From Candidatus Poseidoniales archaeon (lineage in GTDB: Archaea; Thermoplasmatota; Poseidoniia; Poseidoniales; Poseidoniaceae): a DNA stretch of 45,358 bases. The translations under genes and the position numbers were made by a program. Shown here piece after piece: positions 1 through 9,000 of the stretch (its first letter is position 1; the number at the start of each line of letters is the position of its first letter). Location: the NCBI GenBank assembly GCA_012959275.1, contig DUDM01000004.1:1-45358 (forward strand). Reading direction: 5' to 3'. The notes below the pieces were generated by a model. The model saw only the letters and a program-made list of their open reading frames with translations. It ran no database searches and was not told the origin of the DNA.

Positions 1-105
1 TTGATTTAATTTGATTAATGGGGTGTCTCCAATTGCAGAAACAACGTCCTCATAGGTTCTCGCAGGTAGCACCATGGATTGGGCCTGATGAGAGGTCGGT
101 TTCAT
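1..105 (-). CDS. Cysteine synthase / cystathionine beta-synthase family protein, N-terminal part (cut by window edge)
   Basis: Only the first 35 codons are present; the frame starts at an ATG at 105 and runs open to base 1. The peptide contains YEDVVSAIGDTPLIKLNQ, which matches the N-terminus of PLP-dependent cysteine synthases and cystathionine beta-synthases (pattern: aIGnTPLvkLn). Family members make cysteine from O-acetyl- or O-phosphoserine, or cystathionine from serine and homocysteine; the visible part cannot tell which. A second ATG at 75 would give a shorter leader. The gene begins 7 bases after the stop of the EamA transporter on the same strand, so the two are probably co-transcribed, and the transporter could move an amino acid or thiol metabolite (inference). 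The family call rests on one short motif in the correct position. Confidence 0.75.
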   Translation of the reverse strand, partial: MKPTSHQAQSMVLPARTYEDVVSAIGDTPLIKLNQ

Positions 106-112
106 TCTTGTC

Positions 113-1069
113 CTATTCCTCACTAGTATCAGTAATCTGGTTTGGTCTAGATTCAACAATAAGATTCCCGAGTAACAAAAGCCCGCCGCCAACAAATAGC
201 CAGAATGTGAATTCATTCAACCCAACGAATAATGCATAGATTGTTGCCCAAACGGGCTCGAAGGCATAGATGATTGCAGCATGTACGGGATGAAGAAAGC
301 GTTGATAGATATTGAGGAGTAAGATTGCGATGAATGAGCCAAGGAAACCCAAGAGGAATAACCACAAAACAATATCCCAGTGAAATAATAGAGAGAATAA
401 ATCTCCGATTGAAGGAGAGCCCGCTGGGGATAAAAGCAAGGAAATTAAGAGTGTAAATACAGATGCAGAAATCACTACGATGAAAGACGTCATGGTCAGC
501 CTTACAGGGTCAACGCGTTTTGTGATTACATCTGTTGCGACGATATGAACTGCAAAAATAAAGGCACTAAATACGGTGATTAATTCTGCCCAACCCCATG
601 AAATTTGGGGAGGTCCGTCAATAAAGCCGGCCCCTAAGGTTGCGAGTAAAACCCCCACTACCAAAGATCCACTCAACGGGTGCTTGCGTAAAACAAGGCC
701 GATTAAAGCGGTAAAAACAACATAGAGGCTGGTCAAAAAGGCTGATACTGCCGGCGTAATCTCATCAATTGCTAACATTTGAGTTAGAAACCCAGCCCAC
801 AATAAGAGGCCCAAAACTAACCCTCCATTCCAAGCATCAATATCTTTCAATCCGCTTCTAGCATTTTTATTGAATATAGATAATGAAATGACACCAATTG
901 TGAACCTTATGACAATCATAAATGCAACAACTGAAGCAAGGTGCCAAGTCGTCAAATAACTATCTGCAGCATTGAGGACTTCTTTCATCCAAACGAATGT
1001 ACCGCCCCAAACAAGAGTGACCAAAAAAAGCCACCCTATGGCTTGGCGTCGTTGCACGGCCTGTCCCAT
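113..1069 (-). CDS. EamA/DMT-family transporter
   Basis: A membrane protein of about 318 residues with roughly ten hydrophobic segments in two similar halves, typical of the drug/metabolite transporter (EamA) superfamily. The first helix carries the family-like WGGTFVWMK stretch, and a second-half equivalent reads FEPVWATIYALFVG, the EamA signature of an 'EPvwa' motif in the penultimate helices. Such proteins export or import small metabolites; the substrate cannot be read from the sequence. The frame is open upstream to a GTG at 1117, but the ATG at 1069 places only ten polar residues before helix 1 and is preferred. It lies 7 bases upstream of the cysteine/cystathionine synthase gene on the same strand, suggesting an operon, and is divergent from the reductase gene at 1240. 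The C-terminus is short and acidic. Confidence 0.85.
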   Translation of the reverse strand: MGQAVQRRQAIGWLFLVTLVWGGTFVWMKEVLNAADSYLTTWHLASVVAFMIVIRFTIGVISLSIFNKNARSGLKDIDAWNGGLVLGLLLWAGFLTQMLAIDEITPAVSAFLTSLYVVFTALIGLVLRKHPLSGSLVVGVLLATLGAGFIDGPPQISWGWAELITVFSAFIFAVHIVATDVITKRVDPVRLTMTSFIVVISASVFTLLISLLLSPAGSPSIGDLFSLLFHWDIVLWLFLLGFLGSFIAILLLNIYQRFLHPVHAAIIYAFEPVWATIYALFVGLNEFTFWLFVGGGLLLLGNLIVESRPNQITDTSEE

Positions 1070-1239
1070 GTGAGTGGCCTGAGAGGGGGGGGCATCATGC
1101 TTGGGGTATTGTCGCACAGTTTTGTTTATGGAAGGTGGATAGATTCAGCAAAGCGAAAAAAACTTGTGTTCCTAGGGCCGTTATTGGCAGCAGTATGGTA
1201 TCGCGGCTGGGAAGTAGCCATGATGCTCAAGGCTAAGTT

Positions 1240-2586
1240 ATGTCCGCGCTACTAAGTATGGGCGAGGTTGAATTCTGGGAGGCGCCCTTCGATAGTGGCC
1301 CTGAACCAAAATCTGGGTCTACATTTGATGTCATTATAGTAGGCGGTGGGCCTGCTGGTTCTGCTGCTGCTGCTTACTTGGCTATGGAAAATAAAAAAGT
1401 CTTGCTTTTAGAAAAAGGATGTTGGCCGAGGGACAAGGTCTGTGGGGATGCAGTGGGTGGTAAATCGCTATCTCATGTTGCGGCATTAGGTGTAAAACCA
1501 AGATTAGAAAATAACCCACACTTCAAAGTCACAAGCATCATCTTCGGGGCCCCAAATGGAATACCCGTGAAAATTCCATTACCAAAAGAAGAGGTAGAAA
1601 AACAAGCGTCAGGATATTCATTACCTCGAATTATTTTCGATAGAATGTTATTCGAAAGAGCTACGGAATTAGTAATCCAAGGAGGGGGGGTCGTCGCCCA
1701 GTCTTGCAATGTGAAGAAGATTATCCACAATAACGAAGAAGGTGATAATAGAATATTTTCTGGAGTATCAACAAATCTTGGAGACTTTTTTGCGCCGATG
1801 ATTATTGGGGCTGCAGGATATACTTGCCCGGTTGCCCGCGCCGTAGTAAAGGAGACATATTCTGAAGAGTTAATGAATAGAGAACACTACTGTGGTGGCT
1901 GGCGGGAATACTGGACTGATGTAGAAGGTTGCAATGTAAATGAAGGCGCCATTGAAATCCACTTTCTCAAGGGTAGTTCGGGATACCTCTGGCTATTTCC
2001 GGTAGGAAATGGTGTTGTCAACGTAGGAATTGGAATGGTGCTTTCAGAATTAGATAAGCAACAACAGAAATTACGAGATATGCAAGCAGACCTCATCAAC
2101 AATCATCCAATTTTCAAAAAAAGGTTTTCTGCTGCAAAAATGCAAGAAGGAAGTGGAAAGGGGTGGCAGTTACCATTTGGGTCACCCAGAGAAAATACTG
2201 TATTACAGCCGCGAAGGGCCTTTGCGAATGGTGTATTATTAATTGGCGATTCAGCAAGCCTTGTTGATCCATTCTCCGGTGAAGGAATTGGAAATGCCCT
2301 TTTCTCTGCAAAAGTAGCGGCGGATTCAATATTAAAAAATGGTGAAATTACCATCAAATCTGGTAAAGAATATCAAGATGCCATCTGGGAAGAATTGGGT
2401 GATGAGTTAACAAACTCTCTAAAATTACAGAAATTATCTCGTAAAACCTTCCTTATGAATTGGGCCTTGAAGAAAGCGGCAAAAAAACCAAAAATACAAA
2501 AATTATTCACAGATATGATTGCAAGTAAAGAAGCGCAGGGCAATTTACACTCCAGGTGGTATCTGCTTCGTACCTTCTTATTTTGA
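1240..2586 (+). CDS. Geranylgeranyl reductase family FAD-dependent oxidoreductase
   Basis: A 448-residue flavoprotein. The Rossmann FAD-binding motif VGGGPAGSAAAA is at residues 34-45, followed by the acidic end of the second strand in LLLEKG. A CGDAVGG motif near residue 68 is the family's usual active-site region, and LIGDSASLVDPFSGEGIGNA near residue 335 is the second FAD contact. Archaeal members hydrogenate the geranylgeranyl chains of ether lipids; other members reduce prenyl chains of quinones or chlorophyll precursors. With a GGGP synthase in the same window, a lipid role is the best guess, but substrate is inference. An ATG at 1258 is an alternative start; neither has a clear Shine-Dalgarno. 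The HAD phosphatase gene follows after 35 bases. The protein is somewhat longer than typical archaeal GGRs, with a basic C-terminal tail. Confidence 0.85.
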   Translation: MSALLSMGEVEFWEAPFDSGPEPKSGSTFDVIIVGGGPAGSAAAAYLAMENKKVLLLEKGCWPRDKVCGDAVGGKSLSHVAALGVKPRLENNPHFKVTSIIFGAPNGIPVKIPLPKEEVEKQASGYSLPRIIFDRMLFERATELVIQGGGVVAQSCNVKKIIHNNEEGDNRIFSGVSTNLGDFFAPMIIGAAGYTCPVARAVVKETYSEELMNREHYCGGWREYWTDVEGCNVNEGAIEIHFLKGSSGYLWLFPVGNGVVNVGIGMVLSELDKQQQKLRDMQADLINNHPIFKKRFSAAKMQEGSGKGWQLPFGSPRENTVLQPRRAFANGVLLIGDSASLVDPFSGEGIGNALFSAKVAADSILKNGEITIKSGKEYQDAIWEELGDELTNSLKLQKLSRKTFLMNWALKKAAKKPKIQKLFTDMIASKEAQGNLHSRWYLLRTFLF

Positions 2587-2621
2587 GAAAGACTTGTCAT
2601 GGGAAGACCGGAGGGTGGGGC

Positions 2622-3401
2622 ATGAAGGATAATCCACTTGAGGGGATAAAAGCAGTTTTCCTTGACCTCGATGGTACCATTTATCTCGGTGGTGAATTAA
2701 TCGAAGGCGCGCTTGAATTCCTCAATCGCTGTGAACAACAAGGCATTCAAAGATTCTTCTTGTCGAATAATTCATCTCGTTCAGTGGATGCATATGTGGA
2801 GAAATTGCACAAGTTTGGAATCCCATGCACTGCCGAAGACGTGTTGCTATCAACTCATGACCTCCTGTCTTGGTTATCATCCAATAATGTCACAGAAACC
2901 TATCTAGTTGGAACAGAAGGTATGCGTTCTATGTTGGAGGTCAAGGGGATTTCTACTAAATCAAAATCTCCGCAATATGTTGTGCTTGGCTATGATACAG
3001 AAATTACCTATGAAAAATTAGAAACCGCTTCTATTCTACTACACAAAGGCGTGCCAATGGTGGCCTCACACCCGGATATGGTCTGTCCATCTCCAGATGG
3101 TGGTCTACCTGATACTGGGGCATACATGGCATTGTTTGAAGCAACCACAGGGGTGCGTCCAGAACATATTTGTGGAAAACCAAATCCAGGGATGATACTT
3201 CATAAAGTCGAAGAATTAGGGCTTCAACCTCAGCAATGTGCAATGGTTGGAGACCGCCTTTACACAGATATTGAGATGGCAAATAGGGCCGGCGTCAAGG
3301 GTGTTCTCGTACTTAGTGGTGAAGCGACATTGAAGGATTTGGAACAATCCCCACAAAACCCTGACTTAGTAGTAAACTCAGTCAATGAGATGCTTCGTTG
3401 A
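2622..3401 (+). CDS. HAD-superfamily phosphatase, NagD / 4-nitrophenylphosphatase-like (type IIA)
   Basis: A 259-residue protein with all four HAD motifs: FLDLDGT (nucleophile Asp15, general acid Asp17), FLSNNSS (motif II), the lysine of GKPNPGM, and VGDRLYTDIEMA (Mg-binding Asp). The order and the central C2-type cap match the HAD-IIA group (NagD, phosphoglycolate and p-nitrophenyl phosphatases), whose physiological substrates are often small sugar or glycerol phosphates. I start it at the ATG at 2622, directly after a GGAGGGTGGGG purine run; the open frame reaches back to 2556 but would overlap the upstream reductase and add a non-conserved leader. Same strand and 35 bases from the GGR-family gene, so probably an operon. 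Whether it acts on a lipid precursor or is a housekeeping phosphatase is unknown. Confidence 0.85.
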   Translation: MKDNPLEGIKAVFLDLDGTIYLGGELIEGALEFLNRCEQQGIQRFFLSNNSSRSVDAYVEKLHKFGIPCTAEDVLLSTHDLLSWLSSNNVTETYLVGTEGMRSMLEVKGISTKSKSPQYVVLGYDTEITYEKLETASILLHKGVPMVASHPDMVCPSPDGGLPDTGAYMALFEATTGVRPEHICGKPNPGMILHKVEELGLQPQQCAMVGDRLYTDIEMANRAGVKGVLVLSGEATLKDLEQSPQNPDLVVNSVNEMLR

Positions 3402-3503
3402 ATCAGTAGCTGAATTATTGTCACAGGTTTGACTGAGTGAATGGGAAATCATCACCATTGGCGGTGTTGTTTTTCATCATTCTGAGATGAAAGAAATTTT
3501 TAT

Positions 3504-3734
3504 TCAGGCGCTTTTATGTCTCCATTCCCAATCGTTCTCGCCTTCGAAATCTACTGTTTCTTCTGCAAGTAGTCTCCATTCATTGTTCTCGGCTATTTCT
3601 TCTTCAGACAACTGTTTTTTTATATTCAATTGTCCCTTTGCTTCTTTTGCTTCCATTTCCATGATGTAGTATTCCAGTGCTGTATCCAATTTCCACAAAA
3701 TCTCTTCAATAATTTTCTTCATTTTTTCATCCAT
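3504..3734 (-). CDS. Small acidic hypothetical protein
   Basis: A 76-residue, highly charged and probably mostly helical protein with no cysteines, signal peptide or membrane segment. It is glutamate-rich throughout with a tryptophan-containing C-terminus (DWEWRHKSA). I recognise no family. The start is set at the ATG at 3734, preceded by a CTGAGGAA purine run about 10 bases upstream; the frame also extends to a TTG at 3761. Support for it being real: it fills an otherwise empty space between the HAD and NERD genes, has good start context and uses codons like its neighbours. It shares a short divergent upstream region with the NERD gene, where a TATA-like element readable on both strands lies. 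Confidence 0.55.
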   Translation of the reverse strand: MDEKMKKIIEEILWKLDTALEYYIMEMEAKEAKGQLNIKKQLSEEEIAENNEWRLLAEETVDFEGENDWEWRHKSA

Positions 3735-3819
3735 GTTTTTACGTTCCTCAGGGAGTTCCAACGTCCCGTTCTTGACTTGAGGTTCAATCTGACATGCAAC
3801 ATTAGTTTGTTCTTCACAC

Positions 3820-3828
3820 TATATTAAA
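3820..3828. promoter_or_regulatory. TATA-like element between divergent genes
   Basis: TATATTAAA on the plus strand, TTTAATATA on the minus, resembling the archaeal box A. On the plus strand, a transcription start ~25 bases downstream would fall near 3850, leaving a short leader to the NERD ATG at 3877. On the minus strand a start near 3800 would serve the small gene starting at 3734. Sequence match only. Confidence 0.35.
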
Positions 3829-3876
3829 GGTTTGATTTGGTGGATATTGTCTTCAATCAAAACCCCTTGGCTTACC

Positions 3877-4797
3877 ATGATGGTGCTGGGGAGATTCAAG
3901 GAAGTTTGGCGCCGTAGGCGCCGTTTTCCAGCAGCAGGGCATGAAAAGGCAGGCTTCGCTGCTGAAGCCCAGGTTGGGCACCTCATCGAAGCAGGAATCG
4001 CCGACACTTGTTGGCGAGTATTTCATGGCCCAAGAATTCCAGCGCCTAAAGAAAAAAGATGTCGAGAAGTTGATTTTGTGGTTATCGGACCAGATGAAGT
4101 TTGGATGGTTGAATGTAAGCATTGGTCTGGACGAATGGAAATCGTCGATGGTGAAGTCATTCAACACAGGCGTAATGACCACGGCCAATTAAATCACAAA
4201 GATACGTTTGGAATAATCGCTCACAAAGGTGATGTGTTAAGAGAATACCATGAGGGGGAGATGCCAACAAAAATCACTTCGTTCGTAGTTTTCTCGAATC
4301 AAAACCTCGAAATCCCTAATGATATCATGGCCAGAAAAGATTGTTTGCGCCAATCTGACTTATTGAAACTCCTACCAAGTGAAGCAAAAAAGACTCAGCC
4401 TTCAAAATTATCTAAAGAATCCGCCTCATTAGTAAAAACTCTGGAAACCGTTGGTTCATGGGATCTTGTTAATCTACATGGTGGAAGAGAATACAATGGC
4501 GACTTATTGAGTGTATCAGAGGATAGTGGGGTACTACATGCTGTATTCAATTCTAGAGATTATTATGATGCTATTAAAATAGAAACCGAGCGCTCATGGT
4601 TGAAGGGTTTGTTCAATCCAAGTTGTCAGGCAATAATGATAAAAGATGGGGAAGAAGTCAAGCGTTGTTCAGTTAATCCATCAGCAAGCCTACAGATTCG
4701 AAGGGCTGCAAGGTCCCAAGCTACAACAGTAGAATGGCGTCATGTAACTCGCATCGACCTAATGAGCAAACCTGAACATCACAATATGCGAAAGTAA
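3877..4797 (+). CDS. NERD-domain (nuclease-related) protein
   Basis: About 306 residues. After a very basic start (WRRRRRFP) comes a NERD domain at about residues 20-140: GHEKAGFAAEAQVGHL resembles the domain's opening helix, then REVDFVVIGPDEVWMVECKHWSG carries the Asp66...Glu79-x-Lys81 arrangement of the PD-(D/E)xK-like core. NERD proteins are suspected nucleases, and are found fused to helicases or kinases or as stand-alone proteins; few are characterised. The C-terminal half (residues ~190-300) has no domain I recognise. The open frame extends to an ATG at 3832, but the ATGATG at 3877/3880 lies better relative to the TATA-like element and gives the basic N-terminus directly. The SemiSWEET gene follows after 37 bases on the same strand. 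Nuclease activity is inference from the conserved D-E-K. Confidence 0.8.
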   Translation: MMVLGRFKEVWRRRRRFPAAGHEKAGFAAEAQVGHLIEAGIADTCWRVFHGPRIPAPKEKRCREVDFVVIGPDEVWMVECKHWSGRMEIVDGEVIQHRRNDHGQLNHKDTFGIIAHKGDVLREYHEGEMPTKITSFVVFSNQNLEIPNDIMARKDCLRQSDLLKLLPSEAKKTQPSKLSKESASLVKTLETVGSWDLVNLHGGREYNGDLLSVSEDSGVLHAVFNSRDYYDAIKIETERSWLKGLFNPSCQAIMIKDGEEVKRCSVNPSASLQIRRAARSQATTVEWRHVTRIDLMSKPEHHNMRK

Positions 4798-4834
4798 TCG
4801 TGACTTCAAATGGGAAGGCGACAGCCGGCGCCTT

Positions 4835-5113
4835 ATGGCAGAAGAAGCAACCATCCGGATTATTGGTGTTCTTGCTAGTATTCTTGGTGTTGTGGCTTGG
4901 GCACCACAACTAAAGAGAGTCTGGGTAGATAAGCGCCATGATGGTATTTCATTGCCAACGCTGTGGGTCGTTGCTTTGGCATTGACGCTATGGCTCATCT
5001 ATGGTGTGTTGATAGGTGCAAGTGAAATTGTGGTTGGAAATGCTATCGCACTAACGATGATTCTGCTTGTTGTTTTTGGTGTCATGAAAGTAAGGAAACC
5101 GGTTCAAGATTGA
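4835..5113 (+). CDS. SemiSWEET / PQ-loop (MtN3-like) sugar transporter
   Basis: A 92-residue membrane protein with three hydrophobic helices (about residues 7-24, 40-60 and 65-84). The PQ motif (AWAPQLKRVW, Pro24-Gln25) sits at the end of helix 1, followed by a K-R-H-D-G-I-S-L loop, exactly as in SemiSWEETs, which dimerise to transport sugars passively. Length fits the single three-helix-bundle class. ATG at 4835, 37 bases after the NERD stop and 26 bases before the SAP-domain gene, so it sits in a same-strand run that may be one transcript. The substrate is not predictable. Confidence 0.9.
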   Translation: MAEEATIRIIGVLASILGVVAWAPQLKRVWVDKRHDGISLPTLWVVALALTLWLIYGVLIGASEIVVGNAIALTMILLVVFGVMKVRKPVQD

Positions 5114-5139
5114 TATGATAGTGCTGTTTAGCATGTTTG

Positions 5140-6036
5140 ATGTCGCAATCTGATAACTTGCAATCCTTGACCGTTGCAGAATTGAAAGTTCGTTTGAAGG
5201 ATGGTGGTCTTGCTGTTAGCGGTAAGAAGGCTGAATTAATCGCTAGGCTTGAAAAAAGCACAGTGCTAGAGATGCCTAAATCCGTAGTGCTGGCTGCTGA
5301 TAAATTTGTTAAATCTGCTAAGAAATCGACAGAAGGTAAATTGCCTTTTCTTCTAGCCATCAAAGAAGGCGGCATGGGGGATGTTGAAATCGATAAATGG
5401 AAGGCTGCATCCTATGGAATGGCGTTCTTCATGTTCATTATGTTAATTGTTGGACTAAATTCAATGTCCTGGTATAGTGCAAGTAGGGAAGAAGCATCAG
5501 AAGATAGTTTTTTTGGCACAATGACAATGTCAATGGAAATGAGTTTTGGGTTAAGTGATATCGAAATGAAAGCGTATTTCAACGGAATGGTGATGGGTGA
5601 GCAAGAAGCTTCCTTGAGTGATTGTGTTGAAGAAGGAGGTGAAGAGCAGATGGGGATAAGTTGTGGAACCCTTTCTACTGCTGGAACTATCAATACTATT
5701 GCAATTATTCTTTCAATGGTTGCAATCCTCATATTACTGACTTTTACTATTGGACGAGGGTTTGGGGCTTTTTCCACTGGCGTACTTGATGAAAAGTCAG
5801 AGTTGATTGAAAAGGTAAGTTGGATTGTAGCAGTTATTTCAATCAATATAGGAGTTCTGCTCTATGGAATAATTGCTGGTTTCATGACAGATACGGAAGA
5901 GCCTCTTGAGGGGGGCCTTGGGGGAATGTGGTGGACTATGTTCTTGCTTTCACTGATTTTTGCAGCGATAGTTTACAATGAAAAAACAATGGCTATGTTC
6001 TACTCTATAAAGAGCAAGTTTCCATCTAAAGAATAG
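5140..6036 (+). CDS. SAP-domain protein with four transmembrane helices
   Basis: 298 residues. The N-terminus (about 8-40) is a SAP motif: LTVAELKVRLKDGGLAVSGK followed by AELIARLEK, the helix-turn-helix-like nucleic-acid-binding module of many chromatin and RNA proteins. A basic linker (about 45-70) leads into four predicted membrane helices at ~90-111, 183-205, 227-249 and 263-280. The loop between helices 1 and 2 is acidic, Met-rich and contains two cysteines (162 and 175) that could pair outside the cell. With the SAP part on the cytoplasmic side, the topology would place a DNA- or RNA-binding arm on the inner membrane face (inference). The ATG at 5140 is preferred over the TTG directly before it. 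It is convergent with the giant gene, 44 bases apart. Function unknown. Confidence 0.75.
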   Translation: MSQSDNLQSLTVAELKVRLKDGGLAVSGKKAELIARLEKSTVLEMPKSVVLAADKFVKSAKKSTEGKLPFLLAIKEGGMGDVEIDKWKAASYGMAFFMFIMLIVGLNSMSWYSASREEASEDSFFGTMTMSMEMSFGLSDIEMKAYFNGMVMGEQEASLSDCVEEGGEEQMGISCGTLSTAGTINTIAIILSMVAILILLTFTIGRGFGAFSTGVLDEKSELIEKVSWIVAVISINIGVLLYGIIAGFMTDTEEPLEGGLGGMWWTMFLLSLIFAAIVYNEKTMAMFYSIKSKFPSKE

Positions 6037-6080
6037 ATGTTATCATCTATTCTAATGAAATTAAATAGTGAATGGTACGC

Positions 6081-9000
6081 TCATTTGATGAAATCATCTT
6101 TATTTTCCCCTTCATCCTCATCTTCGTCATCCTCATCCTCAAATTCTACCTTTCCGCCCTTCCGGTTGCTAACTGCGATTGCACCAATACCGCAGGCGGC
6201 GGTGGTGAGAAGTATTGTTGCCAATATCGTTCCAGTGCTGGCCTCAACAACCTCTCCAGATTGTAATGCCCCTGACAACACTCTCGGGTCATCATCAGCC
6301 ACACATTCCCATATTGGTTTGGTTGATTCATAAGGAGCTGAATTACCGGCCGTCCAGAAGGTGATGGTCTCTCTATGCTGCATCAATTCAACTGCCGCTG
6401 TATCGGGATACCACTTTTTGCAAGTTGCCAATGCTCCAATGTTTGCACCAGATGTTCCATCGGGGTCGGTCTTCCATTCAAGGTCATCAACGTCCCAATG
6501 TTGATTCACCTTTCCTCCCCATAATGCGACTCTTTTTGTGGCGTTGGTAGCCATTGCTGGATCTATCAAAATAAGATGCGCATATCCATTTTCTTGAGAT
6601 GTTCCTTGTGTCCAGGTGTAATCGAATCTATGTGCGGTTTCATATCCCTTCAGCAATTCATCAGTAAGAACAATCCATACATCTGAGCCGCTTCCTTGCA
6701 CTGATTCAACAGGCCCAACCAATTCCAGTGAAAATTCATCTCCATTCGGGTCTACACAATGTAATCCCACATCATATACCCCCTCACTGAGTAAAGCCCT
6801 CTGATAATTCAGCGAAACCCATTCTGGTTTGGTTTCCATGGACACCCCGATTGTCTCGACCTGTCCGAGGGTAGTGGTGGTATACATCGAACATGTTGGA
6901 GTCTCATCAGTAGTTGGAGGTTCGCAACCAAGTCCATTGACCGTCGCCCCCGCTGGAGTGCCCGGACATTGGTCATGATTGTCCGCTATTCCATCTCCAT
7001 CTGAGTCCAATTGGTAAGGAGCACAACCATCAGCATCAGCCACGAAGGCGGGAATGGTTCCTGGACAGGAATCACTAGAATCGTGTACTCCATCACCATC
7101 GGTGTCAAAGGTCATCGTAGCATGGAAGCCAGCCCTACCTTGGTCCGTACCGATGTCATGGTCGCCAAAACTGGCATTGTAGAAATGGTGCCCAACCACA
7201 TGAAGCGTTCCATCAGGTCCTAAATCCATCGATGTTCCAACGTCTCCATCAAATCTCCAGAGGCTGACTGTTCCACCACCATTCCTGAACCATGAAAAGT
7301 CTCCATTGGGCCCTAAGCGCGCAACATATACGTCCATTCCAATGCCCCACGGTCCACCAAAACTCTGTCCATTTCCATAATGGATCCAACGGCCAAATGC
7401 TCCTACAACAAGGACTCCGCCTTCTTCGTCTGTGACTAAATCATTAGCTCCATCATTGGCATCACTTCCAAAGTACCGTTTCCAAATCATGTCTCCATTT
7501 TCTGTATATTTGATGACATATACATCATGTCCATTTCCAGGGTCAACGGAGTCTCCATCACTGAATTCAAGATAATAACCTTGTCCACTAAAATATACTT
7601 CTCCCGTTGCTGTGAGTGCAACAGCAGTTCCATAAAGCCATGAAGCCCCCATTACGGCATCTGTCCAAAGCAACATTCCTGTTGTACCGTCAACTTTAGC
7701 AACGAAGGCGCCCGGTCCAGATGTAGATTTGGTGAATGACTTACCCCCTATCTCGATGGTGCGACTGAAATCTCCTGCAATTGCAATATCCCCATTAGGA
7801 CCAACAGCAACATCTCGTACATGAGTGAAATTTGCATGACTGGATATCCATTCAGTCGTTCCATCTGAGTCTAGTCTAGCAACAAAACCGGTTGTTGAAA
7901 TTCCGTAGGGGGCTGTCATAGAGCCAACAGTGGAGGGTTTATTGTAAGTGAAATAAGTGCCTCCAATAATTATATTGTCTTCAGAATCTACAGCGACACT
8001 GTTGCATGCATCAAAATCTCGCCCCCAAAATTCTGAACCACTAGAAATTTTTTCAATCCATAACAAGGTTCCCGATTGGGTATATTTTGCAATGAAACCA
8101 TCAGCAAAATTTGTACTGTGATATTGAACACCGTCTCCAAAATCTGCCGAACCCCAAAAGAAACCGCAAGCAATTACGTTGTCTTCACTATCTATTGCTA
8201 CTGAACTCACAGTTTCATTTTGATTACCCACAATCAACTGAGACCACAACAAAGTGCCAGAATCATCGTAGTATTGAATGAAGCCGTCATCATAGGTCGA
8301 AGGTGTGCTTCCGCTTCTTTCGCCAGTGATTGGGTGGTCCCAAGACTCATAACTAAGGAATTTTCCTTTAGAAAAATCTAATACAGGGGTAGGAACTCGT
8401 CTATCAGAATTTGTTCCATCTCCAATACTTCCTGATATCCCAGAACCCCAACATATCGTTTTTCCTTCAGTCAATGTTGCACAAGTGTGGCCCCGTTTGA
8501 TTGAATCTCCACCTGTGGTAATTGAGGAAACTTTACTTCCTTCTGGAAGATGAACATAAGATGGCAATGGGTGGTTTTGAGAATTACCATTATTACCGAG
8601 TCTCCCCTGGCTGCCGCGTCCCCAACACATAGCTGAACCATTATTAAAAACTGCACAAGTATGCATAAAGGCATCGATTCCAATTGCAATTTGGTTTTCT
8701 GGTAAATTAACATATACTGGTAAGTCATTGTATGCATTACTCAATGCTTCTTGGCCGTTTCCTAATGACCCCATTTCATTATTTCCCCAACACATTATCG
8801 AGCCATTATCCAAAATTGCACATGAATATCTAAATCCGGTTGTTATATTAATCGCTGTACGCTCATTCGGTAAATCAACGTAAACTGGTAAAAGTTGTGA
8901 CGCTCCATTGCCATTACCGAGTTGACCATGACCTCCTCTTCCCCAACACATTATTGAGCCATTATCCAAAATTGCACAACTATGTTCATAACCAGAGGCC

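Noticed and set aside
941-1255. 104-codon plus-strand frame between the transporter and GGR-family genes
   Set aside because: Mostly antisense to the EamA gene, with an unstructured composition; treated as a shadow.
3402-3503. Terminator after the HAD gene (CACC...GGTG stem with T-rich tail)
   Set aside because: The stem is only 4 bp with a mismatch-prone loop; T-richness alone is common here.
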